The notes beneath the pieces were generated by a model that made no database searches, was not told the origin of the DNA, and saw nothing but the letters and a program-made list of their open reading frames with translations. Made by a program: the position numbers and the translations under genes. This document shows, piece after piece, positions 6,723 to 15,608 of a stretch of 35,563 nucleotides of DNA. Position 1 is the first letter of the stretch. Every line of letters starts with the position of its first letter. Source of the stretch: RGIG2094 sp045660065. GTDB lineage: Bacteria; Bacillota; Clostridia; RGIG6154. The DNA is taken from NCBI GenBank assembly GCA_045660065.1, contig JAZRDC010000112.1, forward strand, positions 1 to 35,563, read 5' to 3'.

Positions 6723-7871
6723 TTGAAAGAATTATTGTTTGGCGAACTTGATAAACTTGAAGAAAAATATATAAATATCTGGAAAGAATTTGCGGAAATT
6801 GAAAGTCCCACAAACTTCAAAGAGGGAGTCGATAGAGCAAGTGGTTATATAGCAGATATAGCAAAAAAGACCGGCTTTGTAATTGAAAAGTTTGCACATT
6901 CTGTTTCAGGAGATGTTGTTTGCATTGCTATGAATTCTGAATCAAGTGAAAAACCAATAGTGCTTTCAGGTCATGCAGATACAGTGCATCCTGTAGGTTC
7001 ATACGGAAGCCCTGCAGTTAAAATGGATGAAGAAAAGATTTATGGTCCAGGTGTAACTGACTGTAAAGGCGGGATTGTTGCATCACTTTATGCTATGGAA
7101 ATACTTTCAAAATGCGGATACAAAAAACGCCCTGTTATGCTATTAATTCAGAGCGATGAAGAAGTGGGAAGCAGTTTGAGTGAAAAGGCTACAATTAAAT
7201 ATATCTGTGAAAAATCAAAAGATGCGGTTGCCTTTTTGAATATGGAAGGGACTAAGGTGCCTCATATATGTATAGAAAGAAAGGGAATAGCAAACTTTTT
7301 ATTTGAAATTGAAGGTCGGGAAGCACATTCTTCAAAATGTGCAACAGAAGGCACTAATGCAATTTTAGAGGCAGCGTACAAACTTGTTGAAATAGAAAAA
7401 ATAAAAGACGCAGAGGGTATTACTTGTTGCACAAGTTTAATAAAAGGCGGATCGGCTGTAAATACAGTGCCGGGGAAATGTGAATTTAATGTTAATGTAA
7501 GATTTTCAACTGCAAAACAGTATGAAGAAATAAAACAGATTCTTGAAAGTATTGCCAATAAAGAATTTTTATCGGGAACAAAATGTGTATTGACGCAGAA
7601 AACTTACAGAACATCTATGGAAATATGCCATAAAAATATGGATTTGTATAATAAAATCTGCGAAATTTTCAAAAAATGGGATTTGCCTGTTATTCCTCTT
7701 GAAAAGCATACAGGAGGTTCTGACGCTTCAGATGTTACATCCTATGGAATTCCTTGTGCAGATGCACTTGGTGCTTCGGGTGGAGGTATTCACAGTCCTG
7801 ATGAGTTTGGATATCTGGCATCTTTAAAAGAGTCGGCAAAAAGAATAATATCAATAATTTGCGAATTATAA
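6723..7871 (+). CDS. M20 family metallopeptidase (carboxypeptidase G2-like)
   Basis: A 382-residue zinc peptidase/deacylase of the M20 family. Metal and catalytic motifs are in order: GHADTVH, the bridging aspartate of GVTDCKGG, the general-base pair in QSDEEVGS, a metal-binding Glu (NMEGT) and the final His in GGGIHSPDE. The lid/dimerisation domain begins near IERKGIANF. I place the start at the TTG at 6723 because AAGGAG (6708-6713) lies 9 bases before it; the ATG at 6714 directly abuts the binding site. The family removes C-terminal Glu or other residues or acyl groups from small peptides and N-acyl amino acids; the substrate here is unknown. It lies 51 bases after trpB, probably in the same transcript. 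Confidence 0.88.
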   Translation: MKELLFGELDKLEEKYINIWKEFAEIESPTNFKEGVDRASGYIADIAKKTGFVIEKFAHSVSGDVVCIAMNSESSEKPIVLSGHADTVHPVGSYGSPAVKMDEEKIYGPGVTDCKGGIVASLYAMEILSKCGYKKRPVMLLIQSDEEVGSSLSEKATIKYICEKSKDAVAFLNMEGTKVPHICIERKGIANFLFEIEGREAHSSKCATEGTNAILEAAYKLVEIEKIKDAEGITCCTSLIKGGSAVNTVPGKCEFNVNVRFSTAKQYEEIKQILESIANKEFLSGTKCVLTQKTYRTSMEICHKNMDLYNKICEIFKKWDLPVIPLEKHTGGSDASDVTSYGIPCADALGASGGGIHSPDEFGYLASLKESAKRIISIICEL

Positions 7872-7884
7872 AAGGAGTTGTTAT

Positions 7885-8172
7885 ATGTATACAATTTATG
7901 TTGTTTTTAAATGTGTTCCCGGAAAAAGAGAGGAATATATCGAAAAGTTGAAATCAGAAGGAATTGTTGACGCAGTAAGAAAAGAAGATGGCTGCATCCG
8001 CTACGACTATTATTTTGCAGAAAATGATGCAGATGAAATTTTGCTTATTGAAGCGTGGGAAAGCAAAAAGCATCAGGAAATTCATATTGAGCAGCCTCAT
8101 ATGGCAAGACTTCGTGAACTTAAACCTGAATTTGTTGTATCTGCAAAACTTGGTGAATTTGAACTGAAATAA
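7885..8172 (+). CDS. Small ABM (antibiotic biosynthesis monooxygenase-like) domain protein
   Basis: A 95-residue ferredoxin-like protein of the ABM/YgiN family. The pattern is typical: a first strand (MYTIYVVFKC), a helix with PGKREEYIEKLK, EDGCIRYDYYFAENDADEILLIEAWESKKHQEIH, then a final strand. Members act as dimeric quinol or heme-degrading monooxygenases, or as uncharacterised small-molecule binders. In an anaerobe an oxygenase role is doubtful. It lies 13 bases after the peptidase gene behind AAAAGGAG, so it is in the same operon. Function is not assigned beyond the fold. Confidence 0.85.
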   Translation: MYTIYVVFKCVPGKREEYIEKLKSEGIVDAVRKEDGCIRYDYYFAENDADEILLIEAWESKKHQEIHIEQPHMARLRELKPEFVVSAKLGEFELK

Positions 8173-8193
8173 TTTTGGTCAGGGGAGTTTGTT

Positions 8194-8820
8194 ATGAACA
8201 GAATTGAACATAGAGAATCAAAGTGGATTTTTCCGTTTGTAGAGTATTCACATGGAGATAAAGGTAAAAAGTTGCCATTGATTGTTCAACTTCACGGCGC
8301 AGGTGAAAGGGGAGCTGGGCAAGAAGATCTTGGAAAGGTTGATGTGCACGGATTTGCAAAATATCTTGAAAATGCAGAGCACGAGTGCATTGTAATAATG
8401 CCCCAATGCCCCCAGGATACTTTCTGGGCAGCAAGAGTAGAATCAATTGTAAAATTTGTTGAGCAGTTGATAAAAGAATATGACGTAGATGAAGACAGAG
8501 TGTACTTAACAGGACTTAGTATGGGCGGTTTCGGAACTTGGTATACCGCTATGGCAAGACCTGATTTGTTTGCGGCGATTGCGCCTGTCTGCGGTGGCGG
8601 AATGGCGTGGAACGCAAATGTTCTTAATATGCCTGTATGGGCTTTTCACGGAACAGAAGATGCAGTTGTCAGCGTAAATCAGTCTGATGAAATGGTTGCA
8701 AAACTTAAAGAACTCGGAAAAGATATTACATATTCCCGCGTTGACGGAGTAGGCCACAATGTATGGAATGTTGCTTACACAAAAGAATTATTAGAGTGGC
8801 TATTAAGTAAGAGCAGATAA
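8194..8820 (+). CDS. Alpha/beta-hydrolase esterase
   Basis: A 208-residue single-domain hydrolase with a visible catalytic triad: S109 in GLSMGG, D156 in HGTEDAVV and H188 in GVGHNVW. An oxyanion-type LHGAGERG lies near residue 33. The order and length fit the dienelactone-hydrolase, phospholipase/carboxylesterase and PHB-depolymerase-like group. There is no signal peptide, so it acts in the cytoplasm on a small ester, or possibly a xenobiotic ester. AGGGGAG precedes the ATG, and the gap to the previous gene is 21 bases. Confidence 0.88.
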   Translation: MNRIEHRESKWIFPFVEYSHGDKGKKLPLIVQLHGAGERGAGQEDLGKVDVHGFAKYLENAEHECIVIMPQCPQDTFWAARVESIVKFVEQLIKEYDVDEDRVYLTGLSMGGFGTWYTAMARPDLFAAIAPVCGGGMAWNANVLNMPVWAFHGTEDAVVSVNQSDEMVAKLKELGKDITYSRVDGVGHNVWNVAYTKELLEWLLSKSR

Positions 8821-8868
8821 TATAGTCCAAAACCAACAAATGTGAAATAATATATCGAGGTAACAGAT

Positions 8869-9387
8869 ATGGAATTTGAAAAACTTATTAAAGACAGATA
8901 CTCGGTAAGGGATTTTAAGAACGAACATTTATCAGAAGAATGTATTTCGAAAATTTTAAAGGCTGCCTATGTTGCACCTACAGGGTGTAATAATCAACCA
9001 CAGAGAATTTTGGTGTTAAATACAGATAAATCTTTGGAAAAACTTAAAAAATGTACCAAGTGTCATTTTAACGCACCTACTGCAATGATTGTTTGTTATA
9101 ATGAAGACGAAAGTTGGAAAAGACCATACGATGGTGCACTTTCTGCACCCGTTGACGGTGCAATTGTTACAACACATATGATGCTTGCGGCTCACAATAT
9201 AGGGGTTGGCAGTTGCTGGGTTATGCATTTTAATCCCGAAACAGTTAAAGAAGAATTTAATATTCCTGAAAATATCAAACCTTTGGCAATTCTTGTGATG
9301 GGATATCCGTCAGATAGTGCTAAACCTTTTGAAATGCATAGCAAATTCCGTCCACTTGATGAAATTGTTGTTTATGATGAGTTTTGA
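8869..9387 (+). CDS. Nitroreductase family protein
   Basis: A 172-residue flavin-dependent oxidoreductase of the nitroreductase fold. FMN-binding features are visible: DRYSVRDF near the N-terminus (Arg and Ser contact FMN phosphate), APTGCNNQP, and a C-terminal GVGSCWVMHF followed by ILVMGYP. The HMMLAAHNIG helix is characteristic. Such enzymes reduce nitro compounds, quinones or related electrophiles with NAD(P)H as homodimers. CGAGGT lies before the ATG. The gap to the previous gene is 48 bases without a convincing promoter, so I keep it in the same gene train. Confidence 0.92.
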   Translation: MEFEKLIKDRYSVRDFKNEHLSEECISKILKAAYVAPTGCNNQPQRILVLNTDKSLEKLKKCTKCHFNAPTAMIVCYNEDESWKRPYDGALSAPVDGAIVTTHMMLAAHNIGVGSCWVMHFNPETVKEEFNIPENIKPLAILVMGYPSDSAKPFEMHSKFRPLDEIVVYDEF

Positions 9388-9406
9388 TTTTTAATGGTGT
9401 AACATT

Positions 9407-10696
9407 ATGAAAAAAAAGGAAAAAAGACCGCTTGCTTGGGTGAAACTTGACAATGCGGCTAAAATATATCCTGCAGTAAGGCGCAGAAACTGGAGTAATG
9501 TGTTTCGCCAGTCTGCAACATTGACTGAGGAAATAGATAAAAATGTACTTTCGTCAGCACTTTTGGTAGTGGTAAAAAGATTTCCAACTATTGCAGCAAG
9601 ACTCAGAAAAGGTGCTTTTTGGTATTATCTTCAGGAAATTGAAAATCCACCTGAAATCATAGATGAGTACAGTTATCCGCTTACATTTATGAGCAGGGGC
9701 GAAATGCGCCAATGTGCTTTTCGTGTTATTGTATATAAAAACCGTATTGCGGTGGAGTTTTTTCATTCTTTAACAGACGGCACAGGAGCACTTGTATTTT
9801 TAAAAAATTTAATTGCAGAATATTTAGAGCAGAAATATAATATATCAGTTCCATTAGAAGATGGGATAGTTGACAGAAGACAAACACCGCCGGAAGAAGA
9901 ACTTGAGGACTGCTTTTTTAAAGTGGCAAGTGATCGTCCTTTGGCGAGAAAAGACACAACTGCGTGGCACATGAGCGGAGAGCCTGAAAGTCAGGGCTTT
10001 TTAAATCTTACCTGCTTTAAACTGCCTGTAAGTGAAGTTTTGGAAAAAGCCCACGAGTATAACACAACGCTTACAATATTTTTAAGTGCGGTAATGATGA
10101 AAGCGCTTCTTAATCTGCAGAATGAAAAGGTTAGGTCGGATAAAAAGAAAAAGCCTATAAAACTTTTGATACCTGTGAATTTGAGAAGTTTGTATAAATA
10201 TAACACATTAAGAAACTTTGCAATGTTTACAATTCCTGAAATTGATCCAAGACTCGGGGAGTATTCGCTGGACGAAATAGTTAAAGTGATTTATCACAAA
10301 ATGGGCACGGAAATAACACAAAAGCATATGAGCAGAGTTATTGCAGCAAATGTAAACGACGAAAAGAATATGCTTTTAAGAGTTGTGCCTCTGCCTTTGA
10401 AAAATGCAGTAATGAAAGCAGTTTTCGATAGTGTGGGAGAGCGTAAATCCTGCCTTAATCTTTCAAATTTAGGACTTGTAAAAGTGCCTGAAATTATGCA
10501 AAAATATATAACCCGTATGGATTTTATTTTAGGAGTACAGGCACAAGCACCATATAATTGCGGTGTTTTATCATATGGGGACACGGTTTATGTGAATTTT
10601 ATAAGAAATATCTGTCCACCTGAACTTGAAAAACATTTTTATAATGTTTTGAAAGAAGTGGGAATTGAGGCAGTTTTACAAAGTAATAAAAAGTGA
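9407..10696 (+). CDS. HxxxDG acyltransferase, condensation/alcohol acetyltransferase-like
   Basis: A 429-residue protein of the CoA-dependent acyltransferase superfamily. The active-site motif is H120-SLT-D124-G125 (HSLTDGTG), and the second-half strand pattern FLSAVMMKALLNL...LIPVNLRSL fits the two-lobed fold of alcohol acetyltransferases and NRPS condensation domains. No carrier-protein domain is attached and no NRPS genes are nearby. It probably acylates a small alcohol, sugar or lipid-linked acceptor in the cytoplasm. It lies 19 bases after the nitroreductase gene and 9 bases before a zinc-ribbon membrane protein gene. I recall this pair together in other clostridia, which suggests a shared job. 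The acceptor is unknown. Confidence 0.8.
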   Translation: MKKKEKRPLAWVKLDNAAKIYPAVRRRNWSNVFRQSATLTEEIDKNVLSSALLVVVKRFPTIAARLRKGAFWYYLQEIENPPEIIDEYSYPLTFMSRGEMRQCAFRVIVYKNRIAVEFFHSLTDGTGALVFLKNLIAEYLEQKYNISVPLEDGIVDRRQTPPEEELEDCFFKVASDRPLARKDTTAWHMSGEPESQGFLNLTCFKLPVSEVLEKAHEYNTTLTIFLSAVMMKALLNLQNEKVRSDKKKKPIKLLIPVNLRSLYKYNTLRNFAMFTIPEIDPRLGEYSLDEIVKVIYHKMGTEITQKHMSRVIAANVNDEKNMLLRVVPLPLKNAVMKAVFDSVGERKSCLNLSNLGLVKVPEIMQKYITRMDFILGVQAQAPYNCGVLSYGDTVYVNFIRNICPPELEKHFYNVLKEVGIEAVLQSNKK

Positions 10697-10705
10697 GGTG
10701 TAAAA

Positions 10706-11401
10706 ATGTATTGTATAAATTGTGGGAGCAAACTGGACACAAGTGAAAAATGCTGTCCGCTTTGTTTTACTAAAGTATATCATCCCGATGTTGTGATTGA
10801 TGAGGAAAAACGATTGTATCCTGAGGGCAGAATGCCTGAAAATAAGCATCGTTCAAAATCGTTTAACGGTGCAGTTATCATTATGTTTTTAATACCGATA
10901 GTTGTATCTTTTCTTGCAGATTTTCACTTCGACAGAGAAATAAAGTGGTTTGGTTATGTTTTGGGCGCTCTTATTATGGGATACACCGCTTTTGCACTTC
11001 CTTTGTGGTTTGAAAAGCCAAACCCTGTTATATTTGTGCCTTGTGTGTTTGCGGAGGCTACGGTATATCTTTTATACATAAACTTTATTACAAACGGAGA
11101 CTGGTTTTTGAGTTTTGCCTTTCCTGTATCGGGTGGATTTGCAATTATCGCAACTGCGGTTGTAACGCTTATTTATTATCTTAAAAAAGGCAAACTTTAC
11201 ATTTTGGGTGGAGCATTTACTTTAACAGGCGGATTTATTGTGTTGATAGAATTTCTAATGGCAATTACTTTTGATAGCATAAATTTCTTCGGTTGGTCGC
11301 TTTATCCCTTTACGGTACTTGTTATGCTTGGCGGTCTTATACTTTATTTAGCAATTAATAAGTCAGCACGTGAGGTAATGGAAAGAAAGTTGTTTTTCTA
11401 A
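10706..11401 (+). CDS. Zinc-ribbon membrane protein (DUF6320-like)
   Basis: A 231-residue protein beginning with a four-cysteine zinc ribbon (CINCGSKLD...CCPLCF, residues 3-21), then a linker rich in charged residues, then about six hydrophobic membrane segments from residue 50 to 222. It resembles the DUF6320 family, whose function is not known to me. It starts 9 bases after the acyltransferase stop with GTGAGGTG as ribosome binding site, so the two are almost certainly cotranslated. The ribbon would face the cytoplasm and could dock the acyltransferase to the membrane; that is inference. Confidence 0.7.
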   Translation: MYCINCGSKLDTSEKCCPLCFTKVYHPDVVIDEEKRLYPEGRMPENKHRSKSFNGAVIIMFLIPIVVSFLADFHFDREIKWFGYVLGALIMGYTAFALPLWFEKPNPVIFVPCVFAEATVYLLYINFITNGDWFLSFAFPVSGGFAIIATAVVTLIYYLKKGKLYILGGAFTLTGGFIVLIEFLMAITFDSINFFGWSLYPFTVLVMLGGLILYLAINKSAREVMERKLFF

Positions 11402-11435
11402 AAAAAGCAATCGCAAATTTGCGATTGCTTTTTTT
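11401..11435. terminator. Bidirectional terminator between convergent genes
   Basis: A perfect 17+17-base palindrome (AAAAAAGCAATCGCAAA / TTTGCGATTGCTTTTTT, 11401-11434) with A- and T-runs on its two sides. It serves the rightward gene train and the leftward ABC exporter genes, whose stop codons touch it from each side. Confidence 0.95.
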
Positions 11436-13221
11436 ATTTGAACTGTGAATTATATAATGTGCTATAAAATCCATTGTTTTTCAACAACTCATCGTGAGTT
11501 CCGATTTCTGTGATTTTGCCGTTTTGCAGAACAATTATGCAATCGGCATTTTTGATTGTAGACAATCGGTGGGCAATAACAAAGCATGTGCGGTCTTTCA
11601 TCAACTCCGCCATAGCCTCCTGAATTTTAATCTCAGTTCTTGAGTCAACATTTGAGGTTGCTTCATCAAGAATAAGCATACTTGAGTTTGAAATAATTGC
11701 ACGGGCGATTGTTATAAGTTGCTTTTGCCCTTTAGAGATATTTATTCCGTCATCTGTTAAAATTGTGTCATACCCGTCAGGCAGGCTTTCTATAAACGAG
11801 TCAATTCTTGCAGCCTTTGCAGCCATTTTTACTTCCTCTAAGGTGGCATTTTCTCTGCCATAAGCAATGTTCTCGAAAATGCTTCCGCCGAAAAGCCAGG
11901 TATCCTGTAAAACCATTGTATAGGCTTTTCTTAAATCTTTTCTTTTGATTTCGGTGGTTTTAAGTCCGTCAACAGTAAGACTTCCGCCTGAAATATCATA
12001 AAATCTCATCAAAAGACTTATAATTGTTGTTTTACCTGCACCGGTAGGGCCAACAATTGCAGTAGTTTTTCCGGGACTTGCTGTAAATGATATTTTATCA
12101 AGTATTGTTTTGTCGGGTGTATATCCGAATACAACATCTTTAAATTCAACTTTGCCTGTTACATTTTCAAGTGATTTTGCATCAACTTTGTCTTGTGGTT
12201 CAGGATCTTCATCAATTATTCTGAACACCCTTTCTGCGGCAGAAAATGCAGACTGAAATTCTGTTATAATATTTGCAAATTCGTTGATAGGTCCTGCAAA
12301 TTTTCTTGAGTATTGAACAAACTGTGCAACCCCACCGAGGGTGATGAAAAATGCAGAGTTCACAGGTGTAATTCCGCCTGATGAATAAAGATAAAGTATT
12401 CCGCCTAAAATCATAATTAAAGACAGTGATACATTGTTTATAAACATAACAGACGGACCCATAGCCGCACCGTAGTAGTCGGCATTGTAATATGCGTCCA
12501 TAGAGTCGGTGTTTCTTGCGTTAAATCTTTTTCCGATTTCATCTTCTCTTGCGTATGCCTGAATGGTTCTGCAACCTGTAAGCATTTCTTCGGCATAGCC
12601 GTTAAGTTCACCTAATTTTTTTGACCTTAATTTAAAAAGTGGTCTTACTTTTTTGGAACGATATCTTGTAAATAAAATAGCCGCAGGAACTGTTACTGCA
12701 AAAACTATAATCAAAGGCTTTGATATATTCCACATAAATATAAGCGAACCCAAAACGGTGTAAATACTTGTCATAATCTGCACTAAATCGTGGGAAAGTG
12801 TGCTGTTTATGGTATCTATGTCATAAGAAATTCTGCTTATAATATCACCTGTGGGGTGCGTGTCAAAATATCCAACCGGCAGGGAAGTGAGTTTTTCAAA
12901 AAGTTGTTTTCTCATTGTATAAACAATTTTCTGACTCATAAATACCATTAAGGCTGCCAGGATATATCCCATTATGGCAGATGCTGCGTAGCACATAAGC
13001 ATTTTTACTGCATTTAAACTTACCGCTTTAAAATCAACCCCCGATGCAGTTGAAAAAGCATCAATTGCACGGCCTGAATACATCGGCCCCAAAAGTGCCA
13101 ACTGATTTGAAAAAAGTGTCATTATTATTGCAGGGACAAAGAGATACCAGTATCTTACAACATAGGTTAAAAGTCGTATTAAAATACTCTTTGAAAACTT
13201 TTTATTGGTAGGATTAGTCAA
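11434..13221 (-). CDS. ABC exporter half-transporter, subunit with the catalytic Walker B/H-loop
   Basis: About 595 residues: a six-helix ABC type I transmembrane domain (residues 1-330), then a nucleotide-binding domain. Walker A GPTGAGKT is near residue 390, Walker B LILDEATS near 512 keeps the catalytic glutamate, and the H-loop IAHR keeps its histidine near 546. Its signature is ISKGQKQ instead of LSGGQ. The partner gene upstream has the opposite pattern, so the two should form one asymmetric exporter (LmrCD or TM287/288 style). The TTG at 13221 is chosen because AGGAGG lies 8 bases before it; the GTG at 13230 overlaps that site. The TTGACTAA junction overlaps the partner stop by 8 bases. 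The substrate is unknown; drugs, lipids or peptides are possible. Confidence 0.92.
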   Translation of the reverse strand: MTNPTNKKFSKSILIRLLTYVVRYWYLFVPAIIMTLFSNQLALLGPMYSGRAIDAFSTASGVDFKAVSLNAVKMLMCYAASAIMGYILAALMVFMSQKIVYTMRKQLFEKLTSLPVGYFDTHPTGDIISRISYDIDTINSTLSHDLVQIMTSIYTVLGSLIFMWNISKPLIIVFAVTVPAAILFTRYRSKKVRPLFKLRSKKLGELNGYAEEMLTGCRTIQAYAREDEIGKRFNARNTDSMDAYYNADYYGAAMGPSVMFINNVSLSLIMILGGILYLYSSGGITPVNSAFFITLGGVAQFVQYSRKFAGPINEFANIITEFQSAFSAAERVFRIIDEDPEPQDKVDAKSLENVTGKVEFKDVVFGYTPDKTILDKISFTASPGKTTAIVGPTGAGKTTIISLLMRFYDISGGSLTVDGLKTTEIKRKDLRKAYTMVLQDTWLFGGSIFENIAYGRENATLEEVKMAAKAARIDSFIESLPDGYDTILTDDGINISKGQKQLITIARAIISNSSMLILDEATSNVDSRTEIKIQEAMAELMKDRTCFVIAHRLSTIKNADCIIVLQNGKITEIGTHDELLKNNGFYSTLYNSQFK

Positions 13222-14935
13222 CGAAAGCACCTCCTGCCTGAGAATCGCTTATTTCTTTGTAAATAGAACAATTGTCTAAAAGTTGGTCGTGAGTTCCCAT
13301 ACCTATAATTTCACCATCTTCTAAAACGATAATAACTCCGCAGTCTTTAACAGAACTTACACGTTGTGCAACGGTGATTAAGGTGGTTTCTTTCATATTT
13401 TCTTTTAAAGCGGTTCTTAAAAGAGCATCAGTTTTATAGTCAAGGGCAGAAGAACTGTCGTCTAAAATCAATATTTCAGGATTTGACGCCAAGGCTCTTG
13501 CAATTAAAACTCTTTGCTTTTGTCCGCCTGAAATGTTAGTTCCGTGTTGGGAAAGAATATGATTATAACCGTCTTTAAAAGCAGATATAAAATCATCTGC
13601 CTGAGCAATTTTTGCGGCTTTTTTAACATCTTCATCTGAAATGTCTCTGCCGAACTTAATGTTTTCCATAATAGTATCAGAATACAAAAAGTCGTTTTGC
13701 AGTACAGAGCCGAACATTTTGTAAAATGAAGATTTTTCTATTGTTTTTATGTTTTTGCCATTTATGTATATTCCACCATTTTCAATGTCATAAAATCTCA
13801 GCAAAAGTTTTATGATAGTGGATTTTCCCGATCCCGTTGCACCGATAATTCCAAGTGAACCGCCCCTTGGAATTTCAAAATTTATATTTTTCAGATTATC
13901 ACGCTTTTTGTTGTATGAAAAAGTAACATTGTCAAACAAAATGTGAGAAGCAGTTTCTTTGTCAGGATAATCATTTTCAGAACATACAAAAATTTCTTCT
14001 TCTGTTAAAAGAACTTCTTCAATTCTTGATGCAGACGCTGAGCATTTTGTATACATAACAAACATTCTTGTTACAGTCATCATCGCCATTGAGATCTGTG
14101 TGAAATACTGAATGAAGGCAATAACTGTTTCAGGATCGGATAAATTATTAGCAATTCTTGAAGCGGCAATAATAATAACTGCCACGCTGCCTAAATTCAT
14201 AAAAAGAGTCATAACAGGGTTAACTAAGCCCATAGTAACACCTGCTTTTGTTTCATCTTTTACAAGATTTTTGTTAACAGTATCATATCTTTTGTGTTCA
14301 TAATCAGTTTTTGAAAGCGCCTTTATAACGCGTATTCCTTGAGAATCTTCTCTTACAACACGAATCATTCCGTCAACCGACTGCTGAACTTTTTTGTAAA
14401 GTGGAATACCTTTTAATCTTATAAAATAAACAACCGCAAAAATTATCGGCAGAAGCACAATCATAACAAGAGAAAGACTTGCATCCATAATCAAAGTAAT
14501 TGCAACACCGCCGAAAAGCAAAATTGGTGCACGAACGCCCATGCGCTGCATCATATTCACAAAATGATGAACATTATATGTGTCGGTGGTAATTCTTGAT
14601 TCCAATGACGGAATTGTAAACTTATCTGTCTGTGAAGCACTTAAATGAAGCGTCTTTTTAAACAAATCTTTTCTTATTCCTTCAGTGAAATTTCTTGATA
14701 CAAATGCCGCCATACGGTTGGCAATCACATTTAAAATCCATGCAGTTGCGGCAAAGGCGACCATTAAAAGTCCCCAGTATATGATTTCTTTAACGGATTT
14801 TTCAATAACATTTGAAAGAATATGACTTAAAATAAAAGGGAGCATTAACTCTGCAACCGTACCTGTGGTTTTTATTAAAAATCCTGCAAACATACGGAAA
14901 TAGTATGGTTTTAAATAATTGAGTAAGGTTTTCAA
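13214..14935 (-). CDS. ABC exporter half-transporter, subunit with degenerate catalytic residues
   Basis: A 573-residue protein with a transmembrane domain (1-310) followed by a nucleotide-binding domain. Walker A is GATGSGKST (about residue 364) and the signature is a full ISGGQKQR. The residue after Walker B is Asp, not Glu (LILDDSSS), and the H-loop His is replaced by Gln (VAQRVSS). The Walker A/B site of this subunit should bind but barely hydrolyse ATP; paired with the ISKGQ of the other subunit it forms the degenerate site. It begins with TTG at 14935, AAGGAG lying 9 bases upstream. It is the first gene of the two-gene leftward operon and has its own promoter. Confidence 0.93.
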   Translation of the reverse strand: MKTLLNYLKPYYFRMFAGFLIKTTGTVAELMLPFILSHILSNVIEKSVKEIIYWGLLMVAFAATAWILNVIANRMAAFVSRNFTEGIRKDLFKKTLHLSASQTDKFTIPSLESRITTDTYNVHHFVNMMQRMGVRAPILLFGGVAITLIMDASLSLVMIVLLPIIFAVVYFIRLKGIPLYKKVQQSVDGMIRVVREDSQGIRVIKALSKTDYEHKRYDTVNKNLVKDETKAGVTMGLVNPVMTLFMNLGSVAVIIIAASRIANNLSDPETVIAFIQYFTQISMAMMTVTRMFVMYTKCSASASRIEEVLLTEEEIFVCSENDYPDKETASHILFDNVTFSYNKKRDNLKNINFEIPRGGSLGIIGATGSGKSTIIKLLLRFYDIENGGIYINGKNIKTIEKSSFYKMFGSVLQNDFLYSDTIMENIKFGRDISDEDVKKAAKIAQADDFISAFKDGYNHILSQHGTNISGGQKQRVLIARALASNPEILILDDSSSALDYKTDALLRTALKENMKETTLITVAQRVSSVKDCGVIIVLEDGEIIGMGTHDQLLDNCSIYKEISDSQAGGAFVD

Positions 14936-14969
14936 AAACTAAAACTCCTTTCTTTTTCTATATAGTTGT

Positions 14970-14998
14970 ATTTTAACACAAAAATGTATAAAAAGCAA
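14970..14998 (-). promoter_or_regulatory. Promoter of the ABC exporter operon
   Basis: On the minus strand, TTGCTT (14998-14993), a 17-bp spacer and TAAAAT (14975-14970). It diverges from the promoter at 15017-15044, with 18 bp between the two -35 boxes, so one regulator could govern both. Confidence 0.7.
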
Positions 14999-15016
14999 TT
15001 TTTTCTGACAGTATAC

Positions 15017-15044
15017 TTGACAATGCATACCAATTGTGTATAAT
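15017..15044 (+). promoter_or_regulatory. Consensus promoter of an ECF S-component gene
   Basis: Perfect TTGACA (15017-15022) and TATAAT (15039-15044) with a 16-bp spacer. ACAAT/ATTGT half-sites overlap it (15020-15024 and 15033-15037) and might be operator bases. The leader is short and holds no riboswitch. Confidence 0.85.
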
Positions 15045-15075
15045 TGTATTATATTTAAAATGAAGGGGTAAAAAT

Positions 15076-15573
15076 ATGAATACCAAAACTAAAAAAATAG
15101 TAATTTCTGCAATGCTTGCGGCGGTAGTGTGCGTTGCTACAATGATAATTAAAATACCATCACCTTTAAAAGGGTACATAAATTTAGGTGATTGTTTTGT
15201 TCTGATTGCAGGTTGGGTGCTTTCACCACTTTATGGATTTTTAGCCGCAGGAATTGGCTCAGCGTTGGCAGACTTTTTATCAGGCTACGGAGTATACATA
15301 CCTGCAACCTTTGTAATTAAAGGCTTGATGGCGTATGTGGCATACCTTGTTTTTAAAGGACTTGACGGTAAAATCAACACAGATTTGTCAAGAATTTTAA
15401 GTGCAGTTGTTGCAGAAATAGTAATGATTGCAGGTTACCTTGCTTTTGAAAGTGCATTATATGGATTTGCACCATCAGTTGTAAATGTGCCCTTTAACGC
15501 AGTGCAGGGAGCAGTTGGATTAATTCTTGCATTTGTGCTTATTAAGGTTTTGAGTAAAAGAAATGTAATATAA
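15076..15573 (+). CDS. ECF transporter S component (substrate-binding membrane subunit)
   Basis: A 165-residue very hydrophobic protein with about five to six membrane helices. The pattern is that of group II energy-coupling-factor S components: a short basic N-terminus followed by AMLAAVVCVATMI, then INLGDCFVLIAGWVLSPLYGFLAAGIGSALADFLSGY and a PATFVIKGLMA segment. S components bind a vitamin or precursor and dock onto a shared EcfAA'T module, which is not in this window. The substrate cannot be read from the sequence; the INLGD...SPLYGF pattern recalls pyridoxine/hydroxymethylpyrimidine-type subunits, but I hold that loosely. It is monocistronic, with a consensus promoter and a terminator. 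Confidence 0.85.
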   Translation: MNTKTKKIVISAMLAAVVCVATMIIKIPSPLKGYINLGDCFVLIAGWVLSPLYGFLAAGIGSALADFLSGYGVYIPATFVIKGLMAYVAYLVFKGLDGKINTDLSRILSAVVAEIVMIAGYLAFESALYGFAPSVVNVPFNAVQGAVGLILAFVLIKVLSKRNVI

Positions 15574-15576
15574 ACT

Positions 15577-15608
15577 AAAAAACAGTTGCTTTGCGCAACT
15601 GTTTTTTT
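15577..15608. terminator. Bidirectional terminator
   Basis: AAAAAACAGTTGC (15577-15589) pairs with GCAACTGTTTTTT (15595-15607) over a 5-base loop; flanking TAAACT/AGTTTA bases extend the symmetry to both stop codons. It ends the rightward S-component gene and the leftward kinase operon. Confidence 0.92.
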
